NCBI RefSeq assembly: GCF_019312585.1
Contig: NZ_JAHWDP010000006.1
Span: 36,196 to 100,195 of the forward strand
Length of the DNA stretch: 64,000 nucleotides
Direction of reading: 5' to 3'
Origin: Halomarinibacterium sedimenti
Lineage (GTDB): Bacteria; Bacteroidota; Bacteroidia; Flavobacteriales; Flavobacteriaceae
Positions within the stretch are counted from its first letter, which is position 1. Each line of letters starts with the position of its first letter. This document shows, in pieces, positions 16,689 to 26,313 of the stretch. Position numbers and translations under genes: made by a program. The notes beneath the pieces were generated by a model. That model ran no database searches, was not told where the DNA came from, and worked only from the letters and a program-made list of their open reading frames with translations.

Positions 16689-18320
16689 TTATTTTGCTTC
16701 AAAGACTTTTTCTCCGTTGATAAAAGTTTTAAGCACTTTGATATTAGGTATTTCATCCTCTGGGCAAGTCATAATGTCCTTATCAATGACAATAAAATCG
16801 GCAAATTTTCCTGCTTCAATACTTCCTTTTTCGTTTTCTTCAAAATTAGAATAGGCCGCCCAAATGGTCATCCCTTTTAAGGTTTCTTCACGAGTTAATC
16901 CTTCTTCTTTACGGTACCCATTTTCAGGATATTGTTTTAAGTCTTTTCTAGCCGTGGCAGCATAAAAAGTGTACATAGGGTTTACATTCTCCACGGGGAA
17001 ATCGGTTCCCAACGCCACCAATCCAGCTTTATTCAATAACGTTTTATACGCATAAGCACCTTTAATTCTTTCGGAACCCACACGGTCTTCTGCCCAATAC
17101 ATATCGCTTGTGGCGTGGGTAGGTTGAATCGACGGAATGATATTTTTTGAAAAGGCATCAAAATCCGAAAGACTTACCACTTGTGCATGTTCAATTTTCC
17201 AACGGGCATCCTTCTTTCCATCTAGTGCTTTTTTATAGGCTCTTAAAACCGAAACGTTTGCCGAATCACCAATGGCATGGGTATTCATTTGATAGCCTGC
17301 TTTTACAATTCTTTCGGCTAGTGAATCTAATTGAGCCGCATTGGTAATCATGGCGCCAAAATGTCTGTCTTTATCACTATAAGGAGCGCGTAAAGCCGCC
17401 CCTCGGGAACCTAAAGCGCCATCACCGTAAATTTTTACAGAACGTACATTTAATCTTTCGGTTTTTACAATTCCTTTATTTAAAAAGTGATTTAAATTTT
17501 CTTCAGAATTACTCACCATAGCATATACTCTCAATTTAATATCACCGGTCTGTTGAAGACTTTCAATTAATTCAATAATATCTCTATCTAAGCCAGCATC
17601 ATTCACTGTAGTTAATCCCAAGCTTACACACGCTTTTTCAGCATCTTTTAATGCTACTGTAGAAACTTCTCTTGATGGTACGGGCATAATATCGAAGACC
17701 AATTTCATAGGCGAATCGACAATTATACCGGATGGTTCTCCATTCTCTAAAACGACTTCTCCACCTTCCATCTTGGTGGCCGATGTAATTCCAGCCATTT
17801 CAAGTGTTTTGGAGTTAACCCAAAGTGCATGACCATCAATTCTACTTAAGGCAATTGGCGTGTCTGGAAATAATGAATCAAGCTCCTTTTTTGTTGGAAA
17901 CTCCTTTATAGGCCAATCGTTTTGATCCCAACCACGGCCAAAAATAAAAGTTGAATTTTTGTCTTTCTGAAAATCTACAATTCTTTGCAGCGTCTCTTCT
18001 TTACTAGTTGTCCCCACCAAATCGACATTCTGTAATCCTAGTCCGAAATTATATAAGTGCGCATGGGCGTCGATAAGTCCTGGTAGAACAGTTTTTCCAT
18101 CCACATCCAATGTTTCTGTGGCTTTGTATTTTCCTAAAATACTTTCGGAAGTTCCTACTTCCAGAATTTTACCGTCTTTTACGGCAAATGCTTCGGCGGT
18201 TTCAAAACCTTCATTGACGGTGTAAATTTTAGCGTTAGTAACAATTAAATCGGCTAAAGGTTTTTCAGAATTACAAGAAAATAAAGACGAAAGAAGGGCG
18301 AAAAGGAGTAGTTTTTTCAT
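16689..18320 (-). CDS. Amidohydrolase (YtcJ-like) lipoprotein
   Basis: 543 aa with lipobox LFSC (Cys16). It belongs to the amidohydrolase-3 (YtcJ) branch of the metal-dependent TIM-barrel hydrolases: DAHAHLYNFG gives the metal-binding HxH, later TINTHAIGD-type (MNTHAIGD) and WKIEHAQ supply further His ligands, and LGTDFPVENVNP holds the catalytic Asp. Substrates of this branch are rarely known (amides, imides, N-acyl amino acids). Lipidation suggests it acts outside the cytoplasm. Confidence 0.92.
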   Translation of the reverse strand: MKKLLLFALLSSLFSCNSEKPLADLIVTNAKIYTVNEGFETAEAFAVKDGKILEVGTSESILGKYKATETLDVDGKTVLPGLIDAHAHLYNFGLGLQNVDLVGTTSKEETLQRIVDFQKDKNSTFIFGRGWDQNDWPIKEFPTKKELDSLFPDTPIALSRIDGHALWVNSKTLEMAGITSATKMEGGEVVLENGEPSGIIVDSPMKLVFDIMPVPSREVSTVALKDAEKACVSLGLTTVNDAGLDRDIIELIESLQQTGDIKLRVYAMVSNSEENLNHFLNKGIVKTERLNVRSVKIYGDGALGSRGAALRAPYSDKDRHFGAMITNAAQLDSLAERIVKAGYQMNTHAIGDSANVSVLRAYKKALDGKKDARWKIEHAQVVSLSDFDAFSKNIIPSIQPTHATSDMYWAEDRVGSERIKGAYAYKTLLNKAGLVALGTDFPVENVNPMYTFYAATARKDLKQYPENGYRKEEGLTREETLKGMTIWAAYSNFEENEKGSIEAGKFADFIVIDKDIMTCPEDEIPNIKVLKTFINGEKVFEAK

Positions 18321-18341
18321 GAAATTGGTTTTGGTAAATAT

Positions 18342-18373
18342 AAAAAAAGCATCCGATTATGAACGGATGCTTT
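18342..18373 (-). terminator. Intrinsic terminator after the beta-barrel gene
   Basis: On the minus strand, AAAGCATCCG pairs with CGGATGCTTT around an 8-nt loop and is followed by a T run. It separates the TPR/beta-barrel operon from the amidohydrolase gene. The 77 bp between this hairpin and the barrel stop hold nothing recognisable. Confidence 0.88.
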
Positions 18374-18450
18374 CTATATTAAACCCTAAACTTAACTTTT
18401 CCTTTTCAATGCTATTTATTAGATACTTAATAGCAAAAAGGTTGCTTCAT

Positions 18451-20169
18451 TTACCAGTCAAATTTATAGGTGGCACCAAGAAGTCCCTGTATACCTTGCA
18501 CAGGGAAATTTTGCCATTTTTCATAGTTGTTTCCTAGCAGGTTACTTCCTTTGGCAAATATGGAAAGACGGTCGTTTACACGATATCCCAAATTAACATT
18601 GGCATCAAAAAAAGAGTCCAACGAAATCACTTGTGAATTGCTTGTGTTGTCTAAATCTTTACGTTCTCCAACAAAGAATAAAGACACCCCTCCGTAGACT
18701 TTTTCGGTTATATTGAAATTGGAAAAGATCGACGCTTCTAATTCTGGTACATTCCAAGCTTCAGGTTGATTGTCTAAAGAATAACTATAAAAATTGGCGC
18801 TTGCTCCTAACATAAAAGTATTTGACACTTCTACTTTCAATTCACCAAAAATGTTTAAAATATTAAGGTCATCGTAAACCAGTCCGAAGGAATTTCCGTA
18901 TTCGTAACCTTCAAAATTAGGGCTCATTCCTTTGTACGGATTTAACTGAAAAAAGGCTCTGTTTTCTTCTTTTCCATAGCTTCCGCGAACATTATATCCC
19001 ACTTGATTGCTCAACTTCCCTTTTAGTCCTCCAAAGGCATTGTACAATTGACTCGTAGGCGCGATAAATAAGGTGGGGGACACAAAAGGGTTTTCATTTT
19101 TAAATTCGCGGTAGGTGTTTTGATGCAAGCCTCCCTCGGCACCCCCGTACACAATTAAAACCTCATCTACCAATCTATAAGAAGCATTTATTTGCGGATA
19201 AATAAAGAATTCAGTTTCACTATTCTCCGTATCCAAACTCACTACCGCATTGGCTCCTAAAGAAAGCGTTAAATCTTCATTTACATACACCAAAGATGGA
19301 GTAATCCCAGCATTAAGGTAACTATATGCAATACCCATATTGTTAATATAATTCCTTTCGAAACTTCCATTTACATAATCCACTTCTCCATCTATTTTTA
19401 AGGTAAAATCGGTTAATGGAAAAGCAAATTTGGGTTGAAGATTCAAATTAATTTCTGAAGAAGAAAAAGCATCTCCCAAATAATGAATCTTTGCCGAAGC
19501 ACCTTCAAAAATAGATTCTTCTAAAGATATATTTCCTCCCACATGAAACCCTAAATAGGTTTGTTGCGGATCGATTTCATTAAGGGTTTCATCAGTTGCA
19601 GAATCAAAGTTATCATTTAAACCGTACCAATTAAAAAGTTGATGCTCCACACCAGCTTCCAATTTATACGACATATCCTTTTGACGGCTTGTGTAATTTC
19701 CGCTAAGTTCGGTATCGTAATATTTGTTCTCTAAACGAACCCCATCAATGTCCCCTTGTGAAGAATTATGGCGGAAGAAGATTCCTGCATTGTCAGTACG
19801 GCTAATTTCAAAACTACTGAATAATTCTCCTAATACACTGGTGTAATTTCCAAATCCAAGCGTAGCATAATTATCATACAGTGTTATTGGTTTTGCTTTA
19901 TCTACTGTGGCAGCCTTTCCTTTGGAAGGCGTAAAAGTAGAAGCTACTGGTACCGAAAAAATTTCATACCGAACCTCCTTTTTTTGAACTGAATCTGTAT
20001 CGTTTAAAACAGGTGTTTCCTTTACTTTAAACGCATCCGATATAGTTGGCGTGTAAGGCTTTACAATATTTACTACTTCCGTCCCTAAATCATCTTTGTC
20101 TTGAGAAAAAACAAGACTTATAGAAAGAATGCAAAAAACAAAAATCAGTGATTTTTTGAATAAAAACAT
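18451..20169 (-). CDS. TonB-receptor-like outer-membrane beta-barrel
   Basis: 572 aa with a signal peptide (cleaved near LVFS-Q). The N-terminal 85 residues are Pro/Thr/Val-rich and lack a full TonB plug. The rest shows alternating aromatic strands of a beta-barrel, ending LSIFAKGSNLLGNNYEKWQ...LGATYKFDW with a terminal aromatic as BAM recognition requires. Automated annotation often calls such proteins TonB-dependent receptors; a plugless porin is as likely. It follows the giant TPR gene by 31 bp, so the pair probably works together at the outer membrane. Confidence 0.82.
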   Translation of the reverse strand: MFLFKKSLIFVFCILSISLVFSQDKDDLGTEVVNIVKPYTPTISDAFKVKETPVLNDTDSVQKKEVRYEIFSVPVASTFTPSKGKAATVDKAKPITLYDNYATLGFGNYTSVLGELFSSFEISRTDNAGIFFRHNSSQGDIDGVRLENKYYDTELSGNYTSRQKDMSYKLEAGVEHQLFNWYGLNDNFDSATDETLNEIDPQQTYLGFHVGGNISLEESIFEGASAKIHYLGDAFSSSEINLNLQPKFAFPLTDFTLKIDGEVDYVNGSFERNYINNMGIAYSYLNAGITPSLVYVNEDLTLSLGANAVVSLDTENSETEFFIYPQINASYRLVDEVLIVYGGAEGGLHQNTYREFKNENPFVSPTLFIAPTSQLYNAFGGLKGKLSNQVGYNVRGSYGKEENRAFFQLNPYKGMSPNFEGYEYGNSFGLVYDDLNILNIFGELKVEVSNTFMLGASANFYSYSLDNQPEAWNVPELEASIFSNFNITEKVYGGVSLFFVGERKDLDNTSNSQVISLDSFFDANVNLGYRVNDRLSIFAKGSNLLGNNYEKWQNFPVQGIQGLLGATYKFDW

Positions 20170-20200
20170 AGTGTTTATAATAATTTGAATTGATGAATTT

Positions 20201-23200
20201 CTAATTTCCGTCAGTTTCTACAGAAGAATTGGTTTTTGACTCCGCTGCTTTAATTACAGCAAGCTCTGCTTTGGCTTCTTCCACTACATCGGGATAGTCG
20301 GTGAAATTGGTCGTAACACTTTCCAGAATATAAGTAGCTTGATACGCATCTTTTAAGGCATAAAAGTTCTTCGCCATGAGTACCAATCCTTTCGCTCCAA
20401 AGTATTTATAACCCGAAAAATCTTTTGCCAATTTTTGAACTGAGGCATTGGAAGCTTCATATTTTCCTTCTTTATTTTTGAAATACGCATCGTAGTACAA
20501 TGCTTCTGCTGCTAATTTACCTGTAGCAATTTTGGCGACCTCTGCATAAGCCGTTTTCGCTTTTTGCTCTTCCCCAGTTTCAATAGCCGATCGTGCAATA
20601 ATAATTTGCGCATCACTTTTTATTGCGTTGTCAATTTTACCATTCTGAAGCACTTTTTCTGCATATGTTACGGCTTCACTGTATTTTTTCAACTCATAAC
20701 TCGCCTTCATACTGTTGGTCTGCGCAAAAATGACGTTTTGAGGGAAATCGGCTTCGGTTTCAAGGCGTTTCAAATAAGTTAAGGCTTTGTTGTAGTCTTT
20801 TTTACCCAAATACAATTCAGAAATTCTTGCTAAAGCCTGCTCGCTAAATTCACTTCGCTCCTTCCCTACTACAAACTCGTAATGTGGAATGGCTTTGTCG
20901 CCTTTATTTTCAGCAAAATATAATTGTGCCAAATAAAAATGGGCTTTTAATGCGTGGGAACCATTTGGGAAATCCTTTAAATAGGCTTCAAATCGGGTGA
21001 TGGCTTGAGAAGGCTTATTTTCAAGATAAGGTTGTTCGGCCGCTTGATAACTGGCGTCGTCCAATTCGGCATTTTCAACTTCCACAAAATCTAAAGTATT
21101 TACCCAAGTAGCATAATCGTTAACTCGTCCCTGATCAATGTAAATAATCTTTGCCGAAGCCACTGCCTGTAATGCTTCGGGTGTGGATGGAAAATCATTG
21201 GCCACCTTTTTGAATTTTGCCAACGCCTCGTTGCTTTTTCCAGTATTGTCTAAAATAAGTGCTTGTTTTAATAGCGCTTTAGGTACATAACTACTCCCTG
21301 GAATTTCATTAATCAGTTTTTCATAAGTTACCATCGCATCGCGTGTGTTTTCTTGTGCTACATAGGTATTTCCAAGTTCGTATAAAGCATCATCGCGATA
21401 AAAGGATTTCGGGTATTTAGCCGAAAAACTTTTCAGTTCTTCCAATTTCTTTTCGGTTCGGTCTACAAATCCATAGCTAATTGCTTTCTGAAACGCTGCA
21501 TAATCTTTATCTGGCGTACCACCTTCTATGGCTTTATTATAATTTTCCATCGCCGGCCAATAACTACTGCTAACAAAATGACTATCCCCTAATCGCAAAT
21601 ACGCATCGTTTCGTCGTGCGGCATCGTTGGAAGACGATTCTAAAAACTTTTCATATTGTGTAATCGCTTCAGGATAGTTTTTAAGTTTGAAATAATTGTA
21701 GCCCAAATTATAACTGCTATTTTTATACTCAGGGGTTTGAGAAGCATTAGGTAATTGCAAAAACTGTTTGTATCCTACTAGTGACGTTTCAAAATTAGAA
21801 GCTTGGTAATCGCTTTCGGCTTTCCAAAAAGTAGCTCGGGCTGTAAAAACAGGATCGAGTGGTTCTTTTAATGATTTCTGAAAAAGCGCCACCGCTTCAG
21901 GATAATTTCCTTCGTTATATACTTCCAAACCTCGATAAAAAGCAACTTTTTGATAGGCTTTTTTATTATTGAATGTCTTGTTGTTTTCTAACAATTCCAA
22001 CGCAGCTTGATAGTTCTTTGAAGTGATATACGAATCAATTAATAAATCCTTCAAAGCTTCATTATTTGGGTTTTTGGGATAGGTCTCCAAAAAGGAAAGA
22101 ATCACTTGTGGAACACTGGTATAACTGTTACCAATTTCGTAACTCAGCTTAGCATAATTAAACCACGCATCCTCCTGAATTTGAGCCGAAAAATCCATCT
22201 CGGAAGCATTTTTAAATGCATTTAATGCTTGTTGCTTTTTATTTAGTTTTAAATAGCTTTCGGCTAAATGATAGTAGGCATTTTGCGCCACCGCATTACG
22301 CCCGTCTACAATTTTATTAAACTCCCCAATAGCGTTTTCATAATTGCCTTGTTTGTAATAGGCATAGCCCAATTGGTAATAGTCTGTGTTGTTCCACTTG
22401 CCCTTTTTCCCATTGTATTCTTTTAAATACGGAATGGCCTCTTCGTATTTTTCTAAATTAAAATAACTTTCTCCAATAATTTTTGAGAGTTCACTTTTCT
22501 CCTGCGGATTGGAATTATCATATTGTTGTAAACCCAAATTGATAGCTTCTTGAAACTTCCCTAGTTTGAAGTTCATATCGGCTTTATAATAACTTAAGCC
22601 TTCGGCATATTTTTCTTCGTTTTCAATGGTTTCAAATTGTTTGTTGGCTTCTTCGTAATCGTCTCCTTCGTAGGCAATAAAACCTAAATAATACTTGGCT
22701 TGAGAACCATACTTTTGAGAATCACTTACACGATTAAAATATTTTTGAGCTTCAGCATAACGCTTGTTTACAAAATATGCATATCCATTATTGAAATAAA
22801 ACTTATCACGATCTCCTCTACTCAAACTACTCTCATCAACTTTATCGTACCACTTGCGCGCGTAGGAATATTTTCCGTTTTCAAAATAATAGTTAGCCAC
22901 ATTAATAAAGGCATCATTTCGATTTATGCTTGTAGGATAATCGTTTACAAATTGCTCCATAAGGAAATCGGCGTCCTGCTGATTAAGACGCACCGCACAA
23001 TTGGCAATATAATAAGCACATTCGCCTTTTAAGGTTTCGTCTTCGGTATGGTCCTTAATTGCCGAAAACAATCCTTGGGATGCGAGATATTGGTTATTAT
23101 TGTAGAGCTCTAGTGCTTTGTTATACGTAACTAACTCATTGGTGAAAGCTGCTGATTGTTGCGCAGCAAGCGTTCCAAAAAATAAAAGAAAGAGGGAAAT

Positions 23201-23221
23201 AGAAATGAGGTTTTTAACCAT
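20201..23221 (-). CDS. Large periplasmic tetratricopeptide-repeat protein
   Basis: 1,006 aa from the ATG at 23221, where a signal peptide (MVKNLISISLFLLFFGTLAA) begins; the in-frame extension upstream is rejected. TPR units fill nearly the whole chain (for example YYNLGYAYYKQGNYENAIGE-like repeats; SYNLGYNYFKLKNYPEAI; LKAHFYLAQLYFAENKGDKA), roughly 20 or more. The protein should be a long superhelical scaffold in the periplasm. Gene order TPR then beta-barrel suggests it assembles or docks onto the downstream barrel, which is inference. Confidence 0.9.
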   Translation of the reverse strand: MVKNLISISLFLLFFGTLAAQQSAAFTNELVTYNKALELYNNNQYLASQGLFSAIKDHTEDETLKGECAYYIANCAVRLNQQDADFLMEQFVNDYPTSINRNDAFINVANYYFENGKYSYARKWYDKVDESSLSRGDRDKFYFNNGYAYFVNKRYAEAQKYFNRVSDSQKYGSQAKYYLGFIAYEGDDYEEANKQFETIENEEKYAEGLSYYKADMNFKLGKFQEAINLGLQQYDNSNPQEKSELSKIIGESYFNLEKYEEAIPYLKEYNGKKGKWNNTDYYQLGYAYYKQGNYENAIGEFNKIVDGRNAVAQNAYYHLAESYLKLNKKQQALNAFKNASEMDFSAQIQEDAWFNYAKLSYEIGNSYTSVPQVILSFLETYPKNPNNEALKDLLIDSYITSKNYQAALELLENNKTFNNKKAYQKVAFYRGLEVYNEGNYPEAVALFQKSLKEPLDPVFTARATFWKAESDYQASNFETSLVGYKQFLQLPNASQTPEYKNSSYNLGYNYFKLKNYPEAITQYEKFLESSSNDAARRNDAYLRLGDSHFVSSSYWPAMENYNKAIEGGTPDKDYAAFQKAISYGFVDRTEKKLEELKSFSAKYPKSFYRDDALYELGNTYVAQENTRDAMVTYEKLINEIPGSSYVPKALLKQALILDNTGKSNEALAKFKKVANDFPSTPEALQAVASAKIIYIDQGRVNDYATWVNTLDFVEVENAELDDASYQAAEQPYLENKPSQAITRFEAYLKDFPNGSHALKAHFYLAQLYFAENKGDKAIPHYEFVVGKERSEFSEQALARISELYLGKKDYNKALTYLKRLETEADFPQNVIFAQTNSMKASYELKKYSEAVTYAEKVLQNGKIDNAIKSDAQIIIARSAIETGEEQKAKTAYAEVAKIATGKLAAEALYYDAYFKNKEGKYEASNASVQKLAKDFSGYKYFGAKGLVLMAKNFYALKDAYQATYILESVTTNFTDYPDVVEEAKAELAVIKAAESKTNSSVETDGN

Positions 23222-23372
23222 TTTTAGATAGATTTTGGGCTTAAGTATGACTGTATTTCTAAAACATGCTAACGGAATATTATAAAAATCCGTATGTTTT
23301 TTATGTATTAAATATTTGGGTGCGAAAATTACTGTATTTTTAAAGTTCAATAAATTTTAAACTTCAATTCTT

Positions 23373-23834
23373 ATGAAGAATCTATTGTTAATAGCTGTTA
23401 TTTGTTTTACTACCAGTTGTATTGCACAACGGGATTTTAAAAATCTTACGGAAAAAAATGGAAAAATAGGAATAGGGACTACCACTCCAGATGAGTTACT
23501 CACTGTAAAGGGAAAAATCCACACTCAGGAAGTATTGGTAGACCTTGAAGGTGCCGTAGCTCCCGATTATGTATTTGAGTACTATTTTGAGGGTACTTCA
23601 ACGTTAAATCCCAACTATAATCGCCTTTCTTTAAAGGAAACTGAAATCTATATAAAGGAACATTTTCATCTACCTGGAGTGCCTTCAGCAATAGAAATGG
23701 AAGAAAAAGGAATGTCTTTAAAAGAAATGAATTTACTATTACTGGAAAAAATTGAAGAACTGACGATTTTTACCATAGAACAACAAAGAGAAATAGATAT
23801 TTTAAAAGAAAAAATAAGTTCTTTAGAAAAATAA
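23373..23834 (+). CDS. Small secreted tail-fibre-like protein
   Basis: 153 aa. The signal sequence MKNLLLIAVICFTTSC (Cys16, lipobox-like) is followed by the motif IGIGTTTPDELLTVKG, a repeat typical of flavobacterial adhesin or tail-fibre-like proteins. The C-terminus has the signature YIKEHFHLPGVPSAIEMEEKG and then a coiled coil (about 112-152, LLEKIEELTIFTIEQQREIDILKEKI). This end resembles the intramolecular-chaperone region of trimeric fibre proteins. It is short, so it may be a stand-alone trimer rather than a full fibre. Function unknown. Confidence 0.75.
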   Translation: MKNLLLIAVICFTTSCIAQRDFKNLTEKNGKIGIGTTTPDELLTVKGKIHTQEVLVDLEGAVAPDYVFEYYFEGTSTLNPNYNRLSLKETEIYIKEHFHLPGVPSAIEMEEKGMSLKEMNLLLLEKIEELTIFTIEQQREIDILKEKISSLEK

Positions 23835-23846
23835 GTTCCTGAAATT

Positions 23847-23877
23847 GGAGTTCGCAAGAAATCCATTTACATTTGAA
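23847..23877 (+). promoter_or_regulatory. Promoter of ftsE
   Basis: TTG (23847-23849), a 20-bp spacer and TACATTTG (23870-23877) match the Flavobacterium promoter consensus. The ATG of ftsE follows at 23895. Confidence 0.7.
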
Positions 23878-23894
23878 AAAATAATTTAAACTAC

Positions 23895-24578
23895 ATGTCC
23901 CAGCCCGTATTAGAATTAAAAGATGCGTCTATTTTTCAACGAGAAAGTTTGATATTGAGTGATGTTTCGGTGACTATTGAAAAAGGAGAATTTGTATACC
24001 TCATTGGAAAAACCGGAAGCGGAAAAAGTAGTTTTATGAAAACACTTTACGGCGATTTACCGCTTCAAAAAGGGACAGGACATATAGTGGGATTTGATTT
24101 GGTAACATTAAAAGAGAAAGACATCCCTTTTTTAAGAAGAAAGTTGGGTGTGGTTTTTCAGGATTTTAAATTGCTGAATGATCGTACTGTAAAAGACAAT
24201 TTGTTGTTTGTATTGAATGCTACGGGTTGGAAAGACAATGCAGCGATGGACACCAAAATTGATGAAGTTTTGGACAAAGTTGGGATGAAAACCAAAAGCT
24301 TTAAATATCCGTATCAACTATCCGGTGGAGAGCAACAACGTATTGGTATTGCTAGAGCTTTACTTAATGATCCCGAACTTATTTTGGCGGATGAGCCTAC
24401 AGGAAATCTGGATCCACAAACAAGTGTTGAAGTGATGCAAGTGCTTCAGGAAATAAACAAAAATGGCAATACCATTTTAATGGCCACTCACGATTATGCT
24501 TTACTACTAAAATACCCTTCAAAAACTTTGAAATGTGATGAAAATCAGATTTTTGAAGTGGTGCAGAAAACAGTGTAA
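23895..24578 (+). CDS. ftsE: Cell-division ABC ATPase FtsE
   Basis: 227 aa. Walker A GKTGSGKSS (about 36-44), ABC signature LSGGEQQR and Walker B LILADEPTGN with H-loop ATHD are intact. The residues around Walker A (EFVYLIGKTGSGKSSFMKTLYGDL) are close to FtsE, which with FtsX activates peptidoglycan hydrolases at the septum. ftsX is not next to it, as is usual in this phylum. The stop codon is directly joined to that of the convergent subtilase gene (TAATTA). Confidence 0.88.
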   Translation: MSQPVLELKDASIFQRESLILSDVSVTIEKGEFVYLIGKTGSGKSSFMKTLYGDLPLQKGTGHIVGFDLVTLKEKDIPFLRRKLGVVFQDFKLLNDRTVKDNLLFVLNATGWKDNAAMDTKIDEVLDKVGMKTKSFKYPYQLSGGEQQRIGIARALLNDPELILADEPTGNLDPQTSVEVMQVLQEINKNGNTILMATHDYALLLKYPSKTLKCDENQIFEVVQKTV

Positions 24579-26225
24579 TTACTCATCCAATATACTTGGA
24601 TCACGAAGTATCAAATCGCATTCTTTCTCAAGCTTCGGATTAATTTTTAAAGCTATTTTACCGTTGACTCCAGGTTTTATTACTGTATTTTCTTTGATAA
24701 CAATCCTATTTTTGGCAGTCAGTTTTAGTGTAGCACTATCTGTAAATTTTTGATTCTGAATAATAATCTCTTTAGACAAAGAAGTTAGTTTAAAATCCCA
24801 ACGAGAAAAGTGCTGATTATCGATATACGCTGTTTCATTTTCGTTATATAATTGAAATACCATTTCCACGGCATCTCCTGTTTGTAACATTCCTGAGCCG
24901 TATAAACCTGTGTAAGGTTTGTTTTGTGGGATATGGTCAATATTCCAAGAAGTTATTTTAAGGATGGACTCTACCTCATCAACTGGCAAACAAGGGTATA
25001 ATGAAAACATAAGACCAATGGTTCCTGTTACTAACGGTGCAACACCCGATGTTTGAGAACCTTCACTTACCTCATCTTCTTGGTGAAGTGACCGTTCTCC
25101 ATACCTATATACGCCTACTGCGGGCCCTACTAGGTCAACTGATACATTTAAATTTCTAACACTTTCTTTATAAATATAGGGAGCCAAGGTAGTATCTCTT
25201 TGAACGAATCCGGCATTACGACCCACATAGCCTCTTATATTGTTAGCATAATAAAAGGTTCCATTTTTAGATTCACCTTTAAGAATATTTTCTTGTGCTG
25301 TTTTATAACGGTGCATTGCAGAAGAAATGGAAAGCACATTATCATAAGAAGCGGGATAATAGAATTTTTCTCCCTCGGTTTTGGAAAAAGAATCATTATG
25401 TCCCGCAGCCACTATAATGGTTCCGTTCTTAAACATCTTGTTAATTGCTTCTTGTGCCGAAGGATAATTTAAAGTAGCCCCCCAACTACAGTTGATAACC
25501 TTCACTCCCAAATTGGATAATTCTACGAGCTGTTGTAAATCTTTAAAATCTCCAAATTTTGAACTATAAATGGTACAATCATAGCAAATTCCTGCAATTC
25601 CGTAAGCATTATCACCCTGTCCCGCTGCTGTCTCTGTAACGGAAATACCATGTCCTTTTGAGAGTGTTGACTTATGAATAATTTTAGACTTTCCTTTAAA
25701 TTCTATATCGTTGGTATCAATGGCTCCATCTGAAATTCCGATAATAATATCTCTTGACCCTGTGGTATAATACCAAGCTTTGGGAACTCCTAAAAAATCT
25801 AAATAATCTAAATTAACTTGAGCACCAAGATTTTCACCAATAGTACTTGTTAATCCGTAATCATTAGGTTCATAAATTTTTCTATCTTCCTTTGAAATTA
25901 ATTCTCCCGAAGTAAATAAATGTGGCGCTCTTTTCAATATATCATCTAGCAATGCTACATTATTTGCAATAACAAAAAATGTTCTCTTTAAATTCTTTTT
26001 AGATGCATTTCTGTAAGTTTTTTTAAATGTTTTAATTGAGTAGTTTTCTAAGACCTTTTTGAAAGCCTTGTCTTCACCCATGTAAGTTAATATTCCATTT
26101 TTCTTTTTAAAACTTGGTGAAATAGTATCAGAAGTTGCGACCAAATAAAACCATTCCTCTTCTTTTTGACTAAAGCATGAAAGAACATTCAAACTAAATA
26201 CAAATACAAAAAGATAGGTCTTCAT
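24579..26225 (-). CDS. S8 family (subtilisin-like) serine peptidase
   Basis: 548 aa with a secretion signal ending near SCFSQ. The catalytic triad is readable in divergent contexts: Asp166 in GISDGAIDTND, His192 in GHGISVTETAAG, and Ser393 in SQTSGVAPLVTG (canonical GTSMAAPxVAG). The oxyanion-hole Asn lies in VAAGHNDS. Residues 21-130 look like a propeptide. The last about 90 residues form a beta-rich C-terminal domain without a T9SS sorting signal. Extracytoplasmic protease; target unknown. Confidence 0.9.
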   Translation of the reverse strand: MKTYLFVFVFSLNVLSCFSQKEEEWFYLVATSDTISPSFKKKNGILTYMGEDKAFKKVLENYSIKTFKKTYRNASKKNLKRTFFVIANNVALLDDILKRAPHLFTSGELISKEDRKIYEPNDYGLTSTIGENLGAQVNLDYLDFLGVPKAWYYTTGSRDIIIGISDGAIDTNDIEFKGKSKIIHKSTLSKGHGISVTETAAGQGDNAYGIAGICYDCTIYSSKFGDFKDLQQLVELSNLGVKVINCSWGATLNYPSAQEAINKMFKNGTIIVAAGHNDSFSKTEGEKFYYPASYDNVLSISSAMHRYKTAQENILKGESKNGTFYYANNIRGYVGRNAGFVQRDTTLAPYIYKESVRNLNVSVDLVGPAVGVYRYGERSLHQEDEVSEGSQTSGVAPLVTGTIGLMFSLYPCLPVDEVESILKITSWNIDHIPQNKPYTGLYGSGMLQTGDAVEMVFQLYNENETAYIDNQHFSRWDFKLTSLSKEIIIQNQKFTDSATLKLTAKNRIVIKENTVIKPGVNGKIALKINPKLEKECDLILRDPSILDE

Positions 26226-26279
26226 AGAAAAATTTTATGGAAAACAAATTACTAAATTTACATCACATTTATCACTTTC

Positions 26280-26302
26280 TAACTTTGCATATCCTATTTT
26301 TG
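26280..26302 (+). promoter_or_regulatory. Two overlapping candidate -7 boxes before the polysaccharide locus
   Basis: TAACTTTG (26280-26287) and TATTTTTG (26295-26302) both fit TAnnTTTG and precede the first glycosyltransferase ATG at 26314. No well-spaced TTG is visible for either. Confidence 0.45.
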
Positions 26303-26313
26303 TTTAACCAGGT

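Noticed and set aside
24579..26225. Subtilase as a dead enzyme because its motifs are atypical
   Set aside because: Asp166, His192 and Ser393 and the oxyanion Asn are all present in the right order and spacing, so activity is likely.
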